Positions 33,428 through 64,000 of a stretch of 64,000 nt of DNA are shown here, piece by piece; the first letter of the stretch is position 1, and each line of letters opens with the position of its first letter. The notes beneath the pieces were generated by a model. The model was given only the letters and a program-made list of their open reading frames with translations. It ran no database searches and had not been told where the DNA came from. Origin of the DNA: Manihot esculenta (lineage: Eukaryota; Streptophyta; Magnoliopsida; Malpighiales; Euphorbiaceae); contig NC_035170.2 in assembly GCF_001659605.2 (NCBI RefSeq), forward strand, positions 11,210,817 through 11,274,816, read 5' to 3'. The position numbers were made by a program, and so were the translations under genes.

Positions 33428-35187
33428 TGACTCACGGTTGTCGAAACCGGTCAAAAATAACATTTTCGGTTATCAATAATTTTACAACTGCAGATAGTGA
33501 TAAATGATCGAATCCACAGAGAATTGTAAACTTATCTATTTTTCTCAACAAGACCAAGAGATCAAACTGAATGAGAAACTGAAAGCAAGTAACTGAAAGC
33601 AGAACAAAAGTAAAGTGCAATAAAAGTAAAAGGGGGGTTTTGAGATTGATTTGATTAGCAAACTACGGACATAATTAAATGAGCAAGTAATTAAATAAAA
33701 GAGAGATTCAATATGAGAAAAGTCTAGTTGAAGAGATGGATCCACTTTGGTTGTTTGGATTGATCATTGAAACTTATGTTCTCTTGATTGATTCAATAGA
33801 TTAGTTATGGAGGTGGAAGACGCTTCTCACCACCATGTCTCTCCTTATAATTAAATCAATTAGGGAATGTCCTATAATCAATTACTAATTAAAAAATTGC
33901 CAAGGAACGTCATTGGGCCTTAGGCATCAAAATAATTGTCAATTGTATGAAGAAATAGAGAGATCCAATCCTAGCTACCCAAACGCATGGAGATGTTGCT
34001 AGATCATACAATTCCTTAGTTATTACACCAAGTGTTCTTATGTTAGAATAATTCCAGCAATTACGGACTAAAAATTATCCCAACTAACAATCAATTATCT
34101 TGCAATCAAGAATCAAGTGGCCAATTTGATCAAAACAACAAAGTAATCTTAGATTCAAGCACAAAATTGTATGAATATTGAACTAATCAAAGACAAATAG
34201 GTTATGTTCAGATCTCACAATCCATAAAACAACCTTAGTTTCAACCAATCTTCAACTAGAATAAAGGTTTCAGCCTCTCATGGCTGAAACAAAAATAAAA
34301 AAATAAAAGAAAAGAAGAAAGGTAGAAGAAGAGATGTGAATCCCGTAGGTGTCTCCAAGGTGGTGTGCAAAAGTTGTGTGGAGGCTCCTTATGTGTCTTT
34401 TTATAGTTGAAAGTGTTGTCCTAGGTCATACTTGCTTCCTCATTAGTGAAGAGGCTGCCCAAAGTGTTGAAAAGGAAAGAATCGCATTGCAAGACTCTCC
34501 AGAAGGAAGAAGACGCGCGGCTTGCACTGAAGAGGAAGATGTGCGCGCGGCTTGGACTACAGAAGAGGAAGGAATCGGGCATTAATGCATTCAGAAGAGG
34601 AAAGATGCGTGGTTTGAGCTTCAGAAGGAAAGATGCACGTCCCAAGCTTCAAAAGAGGAAGGATGCGCGCGGATCATGCTTCCAAAAGAGGTTTGCGCGC
34701 GGATTGCAGAAGAGGAAGGAATCGTGTAGTCATCAATGTGCAAAAGTGGAAAGATATCTGTCCAGTCTTTTCTTTTTAGGTGGAGCCTTCGTTTGAATTT
34801 TGAATGCTAAATGTGGAAGAGGCAAGTGCATCTCCTTGAAATCTTGCTGCCTAAATAGGAAGATTTGACCGCTGCAGTGTGTGCACATCTTTGAACAAGG
34901 AAAGAAAGATCTGCGATTTGAATTTCAAATAATCTTCTGACTGAGATTTCCTTATTTGCTTTTGCTTCTGCACTTTCCTTATTTGAGGACTTTCCTTTTC
35001 TGAAAACTTTCCTTTTTTGGCACTTTCTATATTTGACACTTTTTGGCAGTTTTAAGAGCATTTTCTCCAGAATGTCTCTTTACACCTAATATCTACAAAA
35101 CATGATTAAAACCACAAAATTAAGCAGAAAATATGTAAATAAACATCAAGAACATAATGATAATATGTACTAAAATATGCTCTATCA
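33428..35187 (-). repeat. Solo LTR, Athila/Tat-like, with CpG-rich minisatellite
   Basis: A 1760-bp block reads TGATAGAGCA to GTGAGTCA on the minus strand, with AAGAT duplicated on each side. Near its 3' end it carries TTCTCTGTGGATTCGATC and then GACCGGTTTCGACAACCG, resembling the end of the solo LTR at 13143-14478. A TATA box (CTATAAAAAGAC, complement) lies near 34396-34408. Upstream of it in U3 a degenerate repeat of about 30 bp (core AGAAGAGGAAGGATGCGCGC) recurs six to eight times at about 34480-34735. The 116-codon plus-strand frame there is an artefact of that repeat. Confidence 0.82.
34480..34735 (-). repeat. About 30-bp GCGCGC-containing minisatellite in LTR U3
   Basis: Degenerate head-to-tail units containing AGAAGAGGAA followed by GATGCGCGCGG or a decayed form. 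It sits about 70-330 bp upstream of the LTR TATA box, where LTR enhancers usually lie. CpG-rich islands inside an otherwise AT-rich LTR. Confidence 0.7.
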
Positions 35188-35192
35188 AAGAT

Positions 35193-36460
35193 GCATCATA
35201 GAAAGTATGGGTACGAGCATAAACCTTGGTTTGGGTTAGGATATGAGCCCATTATTGAAGAAGAAGATGTAAATATATATATGTCAATAGAGATTAATTT
35301 TGTCAAAAAGAGAATAGATACTAGGACTGAAGATGCTAAACTACAAAGGGTGATGGACGAAGTTCAAAAGGTGATAACAATAATTAACTTGGATAAGACT
35401 ATAAGCTAGAAACTGGGTAGCAAGAGTTCCATTTTGAATTTCAACTATTATTATACTATTGATAATAGTAAGGACATATTTATTTTATACGTATTTCTTT
35501 AATTTTGAAGTAAAAAAATTAATAAGATGAGTTCTCCATTTACTTATTTATTTGATGTTGATCTTGATAAGTACATACATAGCAATTATAATCATTCAAA
35601 TAAATTTCTATTAATTTATTAGATTTTTTATAAATTAACTTAGGTATGCAAAAAGACAAAAAAAAAAAAAAAACAGTAGTTTCCAATTTATCTTTAAAGA
35701 GTAGAGCTAAATTTACAACATCATTAATAAAGTATTTTAGAATCCTTTGTTTGGTCCTACAAAGATATTACTCAGTATATGATCCTCATCTATCTCAACA
35801 TCAAGACAATTAAGCAAAAGATATATCATCTTAGAGTCGCATGAGAAGAAAAGATGATGTAAGTGGTCAAGGAGCTAATTGATGTGGACATCATAAAGAT
35901 AGTGGAATACTTGAGTGGTTAGTCAATATAGTCTCAATTATAAATAAGGGTGGCAAAGTTAGGATGTGTGCTTACTAAAGAGCTTCAAATAAGGTTGAAG
36001 GATGATTTCCTTCTATCTCACATTAATGTTATAATTGATAGGGCTATAAGAAAAGCTATATACTCCTTCATTGATGGATTCTCAATATATAATCGGATTT
36101 TTATAAATCTATAGGATAAGATAAAGACGTCTTTCATCCATATGGGAAGACCAACTGCTATAAGGTAATGTCAACTAAAAAATGTGGTTATGACCTACTA
36201 AATGATGGGCATAATGTTATTACATGCATGATTCATAAGAATTTAGAAGTATATGATACGGTAGTCAAATATAATACCAAGAAAAGTTACTTTAAAGTAT
36301 TTCAGAAGTTCTTCCAATAGGTCATCAAGTGCAAGCTTAAGATCAATCCAAATAATTGCACCTTTGAGTCACTATAGTAAAGTTCCTAGTTCATCAGATC
36401 AGTCAAACGAGGAACAGATAAATCCACATAAAATAAAATCCATTTAAGAGATGTGATGTG
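35193..36460 (+). pseudogene. Gypsy G-patch-like and reverse transcriptase relic
   Basis: The open stretch from 35191 starts with MHHRKYGYEHKPWFGLGYEP, recalling the GYxPGKGLG box found between protease and RT in Tat-like elements. From about 35940 RT is recognisable across stops: KGGKVRMC, DDFLLSHINVIIDRAIRKAI, YSFIDGFSIYNRIF, DKIKTSFIHMGRPTA and, near 36330, KCKLKINPNNCTFES. The catalytic YVDD box is lost (EVYDTVVKYNTK in its place). Integrase does not follow. Confidence 0.65.
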
Positions 36461-36470
36461 AAACTCAGAA

Positions 36471-39400
36471 TCAACCTGTAACTAAGAATCTCATCACATA
36501 ACTTTGAGAAAGAGGATGTTTAACCTCAAGCTCTGCAATCCTGGTTGAAGCAACCTGGGCCTCCTTAGCTTGAGCCTTTAGCTCAAGAACTTGGCAATGT
36601 AACAGGGCCATCTGATCCTCAGTAGTTTTTGCTTGATCCTCAAAAGCCAACTTAAAAGCTTTGGACTCATTTAGCTCAGCCTGGAGCTTATCCACTGACT
36701 CCAGGTTCTTTCATGGTGCCCTCAACTTCATCGACCTGAGTCTTCAACCTCGAGCACACTTTAACCAAGAGCCTCATATCCGTCTCCCGAGTGTCAAACT
36801 CTCGCCTAAGGACTTTGTGGTGCTCTTTGGCCATAAATACGCAGAGGGCACTCTCCAGAGTAGAGTGCATGTCATTATTAAAAAGCTCGTTTGTCTCGAG
36901 CTCATTCAGATGGCGGCAATCCATGGGCCTTAGGTCACTTTTGATTAACAGGATGCCTAAGGTAGGATCATCAAGGAGTGAAGGCGCCCGGTTTAGCTAT
37001 TAGTGTATTTGCCCTGGGTCATTATCTTGAATATTTTTATATATCATTTTGTTTATTAATAAAAGAGATTTTATTATCATTATTATTTGTTTGCATGTTA
37101 TATAATAATGATTAACATCCCTAATTACTTATTATTATGATGATAATAATAAAATATGACTAGTATAATTATTGGTTGATAATCATGAGAAGATTATGTG
37201 TATCTTGATATAAATCAATAATCATAGATACTTATTAGAGAATATAGTATTGGATGGACTCATATTAAGATCACTACATGGGTTATTATCATAAGTGAAT
37301 TTCAAGATAGTTATATTTTAATTTTTTAACTTGAGATTGTCATAGTTTCCAACATAAGGATTGTTATGTTTTGACATAACCAAACATTATCTTTAATCGG
37401 ATAATCATAAAGGTTATGATTGAACATAATACAAATTATATAGAGTATATTGAACAATCAAGATAGAATTTTTCCCTCTCTTTGAGAGAGATATCTTCTG
37501 GGTTCCTCGATAAGTGAGACTGAGAAATGCATGGCTATGCTCAAATGAATTGATAATGTGATCAATATCATTTGGTTTTATCAGTCTACTTAGAGATCGA
37601 GAAATTATAAGTTTGAACATTATAAGTTTGACATTGACCATGACTTATGTTCAAACTAGATATCGTGTGATAAAGGGAATAATACATGTTCTGTTTATTA
37701 GGCTTTATCGGACTATCGATCCTTATATTAATTGGGTAGTCATAATGTCTTGCTAGAAGCCACTTATGATTTATGGATCTTGTGGGACTGGGCCTATTGC
37801 CAATTAATATGAACCTATTGAGTCACACACAAAGGAACGTCATTAATGTGCTATGTCATATTAATGGGCTAAGAGCCCATTAGTATAATTAATAATAATA
37901 AAGGTGTTATTATTATTAATATTAATTATTTATTATTATAAGATAATAATAATTAAAAGATCTGTAGTCTATCTGTAACTATTATAGATAAATGATTTTT
38001 CATTTTCTTTTAAAAGGACTTATCATATAGATATATTAGTATTTGCGATATTGTGATAGTTACGAATACAACTCTTTTATGAAAAGAAGTATGGAAAAAC
38101 GAAAAGACTTAAAAAACGAATGAAAGACCTTCTTTGAATTGCGGGAGAAAGGTTTTTTGAGTGATCATTTTTCTGGGTTGTAGATTGGGGAGCACATAGC
38201 TAATCCATCCGTTGAGAGAACTAGCACTCCAAATAGAAACGTTCGTGTGGATACCATCGAGGGTGTTCGTTTCAAAAGTAGCACCATCAATCCGGAACAA
38301 TCTCTTTTTATTAAGTCTAAAAGGTTAGTCTCTTATCATTCCTTTCGAATTAAACGAAGCACTTAAATCCTGAAAAGGGAAATATAGATTTTTTTTTGCT
38401 ACGTAAATTTGGATTGTAGAATCTCTGGGTTTCCTAACATTAGCACCAATGCCAGGTGTTGAATGCTCGGAGGCCATAAGGATTCAACCCCCATGCTCGC
38501 AGGAGCAGGTTCAGAAGGAGCGGGAATAGCAACAGGTAGTTTAGAAACTAGGGCAGAAGACGCCGACTGTAAGTGGAATGACTCTTCTACTATAAGATGG
38601 GCCGAGGGAGGAGGGAGCATGAACACTTCTTCTATAGGGTGAGCGCGTTTAGCTGGGGGACCAGTAGCGTCAGTAACAGTCTTGCCTTTATGAGTAGCAT
38701 GTGCCACTTCAACAAATTTGTTTTCAGACCCAACCATATCTGCAAAAAGAGAAAAGCAAGTAAGTGTAAGTAAGACAGTTTGAATTTAAAAAGGCAGAAA
38801 GAGAAGTACCATAATCTTTAGCTAGGGAGGTGCCTTCCTCAAGGCTGGAGAGGCTAGGCAGGTGAGGATCCCGAGTTTGACTTGCCTAAAGATGACTCTG
38901 CTAGGACAAAACAACGCTCCTCACCATCTAGGTAATATCAATTTTCTTCAGAGACTTAGCCACTGTTAAAAGAGAGGCTAAAGCTCCATCCTCCTCCCTC
39001 CTTGGTGGAACTCGATTCTTCCTCAGTTCCACCCAAAAGTACCAACTTGTTTGAAGGCACCCAAAACCCCAAGCGTTTAGTGACGAAGGAAAAAAAATGT
39101 ATTTTTTTGCCGTTTCAATTAAGAAGGTATCCTGTCAAACATGGATAGATGTTTTTGCCTACTAAAATACCAAAATTCTTTATTCTTGTGGTACCCAATT
39201 GGTACAGTTGGAAAAAGAGGGCTACACTTGGCTCGATGTTGTTATTAAGGCAAACGAACCGAAAGGCTTAAGATTCTCCAACTATTGGGATGCAATTGGG
39301 CAATCGAAAACTTATGGAACTAAAGAATGTCGATGAAAAATGGGTCCATGGGAAATCGAAGACCTTCCTTCAATTGCTCCTCGAAAACCATAATAGTGTT

Positions 39401-39663
39401 TTCTGCAGGAAGTAAGTCATTCACACGAATGCAGGGAGAAAGGGCAAAGGTACGAAAGGACTCTCGAGGGATGTGATATATGTCATAAAGGCATTCTACA
39501 TCTTGCTCTATAGGGCATAGGAGATGTCACTAATAAAACTACCCTCGCTTTCTAGAGCCTCCCTCAATGGAATGATGGGGGCCAGGGCACAGATGGGACC
39601 ATCGGAGGAGGAGCTTGAAGCATAATCCCCACTATGAGAAAGAGAAGAAGTATTCCTATTCAT
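36471..39663 (-). pseudogene. Antisense ORF relic, putative gypsy-type transposon protein
   Basis: A minus-strand gene-like stretch lies between the RT relic and the plus-strand LTR. It starts MNRNTSSLSHSGDYASSSSS at 39663. Across shifts it reads NTIMVFEEQLKEGLRFPMDP and then FHKFSIAQLHPNSWRI near 39400-39280, the signature I know from the plant 'putative gypsy type transposon' family. A Pro/Ala-rich region with GPPAKRAHPIEE follows (38737-38399). After the LTR-like block at 37010-38400 comes a predicted coiled coil rich in Glu, Leu, Lys and Ala (36924-36471, for example MDKLQAELNESKAFKLAFED). Stops and shifts make it non-functional. Some Tat-lineage elements carry such an antisense extra ORF between pol and the 3' LTR, exactly this position. 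Confidence 0.62.
37010..38400 (+). repeat. LTR-like insertion in the antisense ORF relic
   Basis: About 1.4 kb of AT-rich non-coding sequence interrupts the antisense frame. It contains runs of TTATTATTA, a GTTATGATTGAACATAATAC-type segment, and near its right end sequence (GGGTGTTCGTTTCAAAAGTA, then TTAAACGAAGCACTTAAATC) that resembles LTR ends of plant copia elements. I could not fix TG and CA ends or a target duplication, so it may be a partial LTR. Confidence 0.4.
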
Positions 39664-39953
39664 ATTGAAGAGAAGAAGAAAACAGAAGTTACTGAAGGAA
39701 GTATAAATGGAAAAGAAGCTTGAATAAGTTTTTCTGAAAGAAAAAGATCACAGGAGAGAAGGGCTCTTATAAGACGGTTTTGATGGCATGCTTTAAATGC
39801 AACATGATAAGTAATGTAGTCATCATTAAAGCGCTAGATAGATGAAATGACATAAGCGGCCAAAAGACCAACCTCAGGAGGCCACATGCCCTAGACCTCA
39901 AAAACAACTATCTCCTTTGAATATGAAGAATCAAAGACCAGCGGAGGGACATC

Positions 39954-40473
39954 TGATACTACACAACAATTACTCAAAGTAAGCTATAAATTGTCACCAC
40001 AAGACAGGGCCACGTGGCAATGACTTGATAAATAGAAAACGTGGTCCAGCACAAGGAAAGGAAGATCCATACACCTTAATAACCGATTCGTCATCAAGAC
40101 TCGTCGTTCCATTAATAAGGCGAGTCTCAGTATGAAGTTACCGTTAGTAGACATAAACCAGCGTATTTCCATTATGCCTGTAATCACGAGATTACCCACA
40201 AATTAGTTGGCAGTATCCCTTATCAAGCAGCCGGTCATATTGCCATCGGATAATTGAAAAATACTATATTTATCCCACCTTCTTACTATATAAAAGGAGA
40301 AGAATCACAAAGGTAAATGTACTTACTAAAGTTCTAAGCAATTCATTGCATTTTCTCTATTCTTTAGTATACTGACTTGAGCGTCGAAGTGGCTGTTGTG
40401 GGTACTCATCACCTCACGTTCTCTTCTTTGCAGATCTAGCCAATCGCAACGTAACTCTATTTTGACCACGTCA
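39954..40473 (+). repeat. 3' LTR of the Tat-like element
   Basis: 520 bp from TGATACTACA to GACCACGTCA, directly after the purine-rich GCGGAGGGA. TATA box CTATATAAAAGG near 40289-40300. The downstream part reads TGACTTGAGCGTCG and CCTCACGTTCTCTTCTTTGC, phrases typical of Tat-lineage LTR ends. Its plus-strand orientation agrees with the RT relic at 35.9 kb. Confidence 0.65.
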
Positions 40474-40857
40474 TTAATCTAATATCTGCAATAGCAATAA
40501 AAATAAATTATCTAATACTAAATAAAATAACTAACATTGAGAATTGAAATAGTGAAAATGAAGAGAGTTAGGAGATTTTAAATTTTGGGAGAGAATTGAG
40601 AGAGTTGGAAAGAATGTAAAAGAAGAAATAAAGAGAGTGTAGAGAATATGTAATAAGTATTTGGAGGGTGTAGAGAATTGTGAAATAAATGTGTGGATAG
40701 AGTATGAGAGTGTATAGAACAGTGAGATAAGTGCGTGAAGAGTAAGTGTATAGGGTAAATGTTTAAATTGCAAAATTTTTTAAATTTGGATAAATTCTAA
40801 AAAAAGAAGCTGTCGTCAGGGCAGATACAAGGGTACAAAGTAGGCGGTAACAAAAAA

Positions 40858-40891
<34 letters not shown>

Positions 40892-42500
40892 TAATAAAAA
40901 TTAAAATTTTCACATCTCGCTCCGGCTATGGATCTAAAAAATTTTCTTTATACCTAATTTCTTTCATAACTTCCAATCTTGAACATTTTTAAAAAAATTT
41001 TTGCATACTTAATTCCATCTCATAATCATTAGTGGTATGTTTATTTTGTATTTTAAATTATTTTTATTTTATATTATTCATTCAACTTTTTTTTTTCATA
41101 ATAATTTATTATAATCATTAAGGATATTCATTTTTATTTTTTGCCAATTGATTCAAAAAACTCAACGTTGGCGCTTATTTTTACATTTTAATACAATTCT
41201 TTTAATTTTGATTTAGTTCACTCAATCTTTATATTTTTGTGCAATTTTAACTAATCTGTAAATTTTTAAATTTAATAGTCTAATTGATATGCCATATGTA
41301 TTATTATTAGGCTAATTGACTAAAAAAAGTCCAAAGTTTGTGTCATTTTGCATTTTAATATAAAAGATTAAATTTTAGATAAATTGACTTAACATTTGTA
41401 TTTGAATATAATTTTAGCTAATTTTTAAAATTAAAATTAAAGATAAACAATCTAATTATTAAATATATAATTCACAGCTTCAGTAGTAATGAATTTTGTT
41501 TGGCTAAATGCATATTTGCACACTATCAAACACTTTAATTTTATTTGTGACCAAATAAAGACCTAAATTTTAAAAAAATATTACTTCTAAATACAATTTT
41601 ACTAAATTCATGGTTCAAAGTTGTATTTAAAAGTAATTTTTTGAATCCATAATTAAATTCATGACTTTAAAATTGTATTTAAAAATATTTTTTCAAATCT
41701 ATGATTTAAAAGTTATATTTAAAAGTAGATTTTTTAAAAGTTTAGGTATTTTAAATAATATTTTTTTTAAAATTTAGGTATTTAAAAATAGTATTTTTTA
41801 AATTTTAAATATTTATTAGATTAAGATTAGAGTTGAGCTATTTAATAGGTAAAAATATTAAAATACAGGTGTATATATATTTTGTCAATTTGATTTTATA
41901 GTAATAATTATGAATATTTTATAATACACATATTATTTAATCCAAAATAATATATATAGTATATATAAAATAATTAAAAATAATATATTTATCGTCAATT
42001 GCATATTTAATAATATCTTTATTGTTAAAATTAAATATATTATTTAATTATATTTAAATATGAATTAATATTATTTATATATATAAAATTAGTTTGTATT
42101 TAAAAAATAATAAAATATTACATTTAATATTTTATATGAACTTTTATATTCTAATTTTTAAAAATTAGCTAAAATTTCATTAAAATATAAATATTGAATA
42201 CTGAGTCCATTTAAAATTTAAATGTTAAAATTAAAATATAAAATAATATAAATATTTTATTTTTTAATCCTTTGATTATTAGTTTATAATTAAAAAATAA
42301 TATCAATGATACATGTAATATGCCAACTAAATTATAAAAATTTATAAATTGATTAAAATTACACTAAAATATAAAAATTAATTCAATTAAATTAAAATTA
42401 AAAAAATTAAATTAAAATATAAATAATAACAAATATAAATTTTTTGAATGAATTTACCTTAATTTTTTTTAATTATAATATTCTCCGGCTATATACAAAA
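40474..42500. other. AT-rich intergenic region
   Basis: No coding sequence seen. A poly-A run joined to (TA)n lies at 40851-40891, and a MITE at 41506-41883. The remainder is low-complexity AT-rich DNA separating the transposon pile from the host gene. Confidence 0.6.
41506..41883. mobile_element. MITE, copy 2 of the family at 15938
   Basis: About 378 bp sharing the same layout as copy 1: left end AAATGCATATTTGCACAC, right part GAGTTGAGCTATTTAATAGG and ACAGGTGTATATATA, and the internal GTATTTAAAAGTA direct repeats in the same order. It is more diverged, with the right inverted repeat partly eroded. It lies in intergenic DNA about 1.2 kb upstream of the UBP gene. Confidence 0.7.
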
Positions 42501-43058
42501 TCTTAATTCCTTACTGATTATGGTGCATGTCCAATGCACGAGAGCAGCCTTCGAGAGACGCTTGACGCCTCTTTGATAGCGCCTGCAAGGCGATTAGTGA
42601 AGACACTGGCTTGCCTGCGGCCTGTTTGACAAGCGGCAGACAAGCATGCCATCTAGCAAAAAATTTTTGCAAGACGAGATTTTTGGTATGGAGGAGACAA
42701 TAAGCCTTTTTATCTTAATTTAAAAGAAATTATTCTGCTGGTTTGACAGGTGGCACGACCAATGACAACTTGCTTAATTCTGCTGATGTGGACATTTTGA
42801 CCCAGTTAGCAAATTCTTCTGTCCCCGATGACAATAATTTTTTCTTTTTCGATACTTTGTAGTAAAAAGCCCTCAGTGTCGTCGCCTTCCAATAACAGTT
42901 AATGTAATACCGAAATTGCCCCTCAGTCGGAGGAAAATTTTCCCTTTTTCTACCCATCAGCTTACATTGCAGAGCTCTTTGCTCTTCCTTTCTCACCTTC
43001 AAATTTCGACTTGGCAGCGTTCTCCGATCCCCCGATCGGCCGGTCACTATTAACATCC
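42501..43058 (+). promoter_or_regulatory. Probable promoter and 5' UTR of the UBP gene
   Basis: The composition changes from AT-rich to mixed at about 42520, and the region runs up to the start codon at 43059. I see no unambiguous TATA box. A pyrimidine-rich stretch (CTCTTTGCTCTTCCTTTCTC, about 42970-43000) may be leader. A 137-codon frame on the opposite strand here is not supported as a gene. Confidence 0.35.
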
Positions 43059-63354
<20,296 letters not shown>

Positions 63355-64000
63355 GTATCTCTTTTCTTTCTCTTTCCTTCCATGCTGGCCCTCTTGCATT
63401 CTAGAACTTGGAGATGTCTGGCTTTTTCTAATTGGATCAAGCTCTTTCCTTTCTTGGAATATTAGTAAGCCAACATTTATGCCTTACTACTGTATCTAAT
63501 CTATTATACATCTGCTGTTTAATCCTAAACGGGAAGATTTATAACTGCATAAACAATCTGTGTTAACTGGTGGCTTCTATTGGTGTGCAATTGATTAGTG
63601 GATTGAAATCTTGAGTTTGTTTTCTGTCATTCAGATGGCCAGTTGTTTGTTGCTTCATTATCACCTTGCACTCCTTTGTCAATAAGTATGCATCTAATAT
63701 GTGGAGCCGGATGCAGTCAAATTCTTGCTTGATTTAATATTTTTTGGCGCAGATAATGTAGCTGTGTGAGTTCAGTTTTGAAGGAATTCATTTAATGGAA
63801 ATTTCTAAATGAATAGTTCTTCTTCTGGGTCATATGGTATAACATATTGGTACAACATGATGATTGTAGGATTTGATCTTATACTGTTGCAATCCTGACA
63901 TGCACATACGTATAGTAACATGAAAAGTAAAATATAAATTTTCACACAAAAAGTTATTTTAGAGACAACTTTTTGTTGAAAAGCTGTATTTTACATTTTT
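63355..64000 (+). other. Start of UBP intron 15
   Basis: Begins with donor AAGGTATCTC after the exon ending NLFK. No further exon with the expected continuation (about FKEEVAKEF in relatives) was recognised before the window ends, so the gene continues beyond it. Confidence 0.7.

Larger units (their letters stand above)
31976..40473 (+). mobile_element. Decayed Tat-lineage Ty3/gypsy element
   Basis: Assembled from separately recognisable parts that fit one element. These are gag and protease remnants (about 31990-33422), a G-patch-like remnant and RT (35193-about 36460), a minus-strand frame of the gypsy-type transposon family (39663 to 36471), a purine tract (about 39940-39949) and a 3' LTR (39954-40473). 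The 5' LTR is not seen; RNase H and integrase appear deleted. Solo LTR 33428-35187 and an LTR-like block at about 37010-38400 are later insertions. The whole is heavily mutated and old. Confidence 0.6.

Noticed and set aside
34446..34796. 116-codon Lys/Arg-rich open frame
   Set aside because: It follows the 30-bp minisatellite in the U3 of a solo LTR. The basic composition comes from repeated AAGAGGAAG.

Overview
This is nuclear DNA of a flowering plant, almost certainly a eudicot. The evidence is one intron-rich host gene with GT-AG introns, AT-rich intergenic DNA and a dense pile of plant LTR retrotransposons. The LTR sequences look to me like those of Malpighiales such as cassava or rubber tree, but that is an impression and was not tested.

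Layout. 1-3295: 5' part of a chromodomain-type (Tekay/Del-like) Ty3/gypsy element on the minus strand, cut by the window edge, with an intact gag start, primer site and 2.3 kb LTR. It sits in an older minus-strand gypsy relic (3296-about 4720). 4740-10466: AT-rich DNA with one possible relic 3' end near 6.9 kb. 10467-31975: one old Ty1/copia element blown apart by four insertions: a solo gypsy LTR (10804-13043), a solo Athila/Tat-like LTR (13143-14478), an inverted-repeat MITE (15938-16343) and a complete 12.2 kb gypsy element (17513-29674). The last carries its own nested solo LTR (21763-23996). Each LTR insertion is framed by an exact 5-bp target duplication. 31976-40473: a decayed Tat-lineage gypsy element on the plus strand (gag/PR relic, RT relic, 3' LTR at 39954-40473). 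It appears to carry an extra antisense ORF, and was split by another solo LTR (33428-35187) and by an LTR-like block at 37.0-38.4 kb. 40474-about 42700: AT-rich DNA with a second copy of the MITE.

43059-64000: the only recognisable host gene, the first 15 coding exons of a ubiquitin-specific protease of the UBP12/UBP13 (USP7-like) class, with MATH and USP domains. It continues past the window. Two introns are swollen by transposons. Intron 4 (9.5 kb) holds a gypsy pol relic and a copia element with 200-bp LTRs and target duplication CCATC. Intron 9 (5.9 kb) holds two copia relics in opposite orientation.

No tRNA, rRNA, CRISPR array or bacterial-type system was seen. The most interesting material is the ordered insertion history, the architecture of the 2.3 kb LTRs (arrays of a GCC-box-containing 15-bp palindrome on both sides of the TATA box, plus two interchangeable minisatellites), the probable antisense ORF of the Tat relic, and the transposon-loaded but splice-intact UBP gene.
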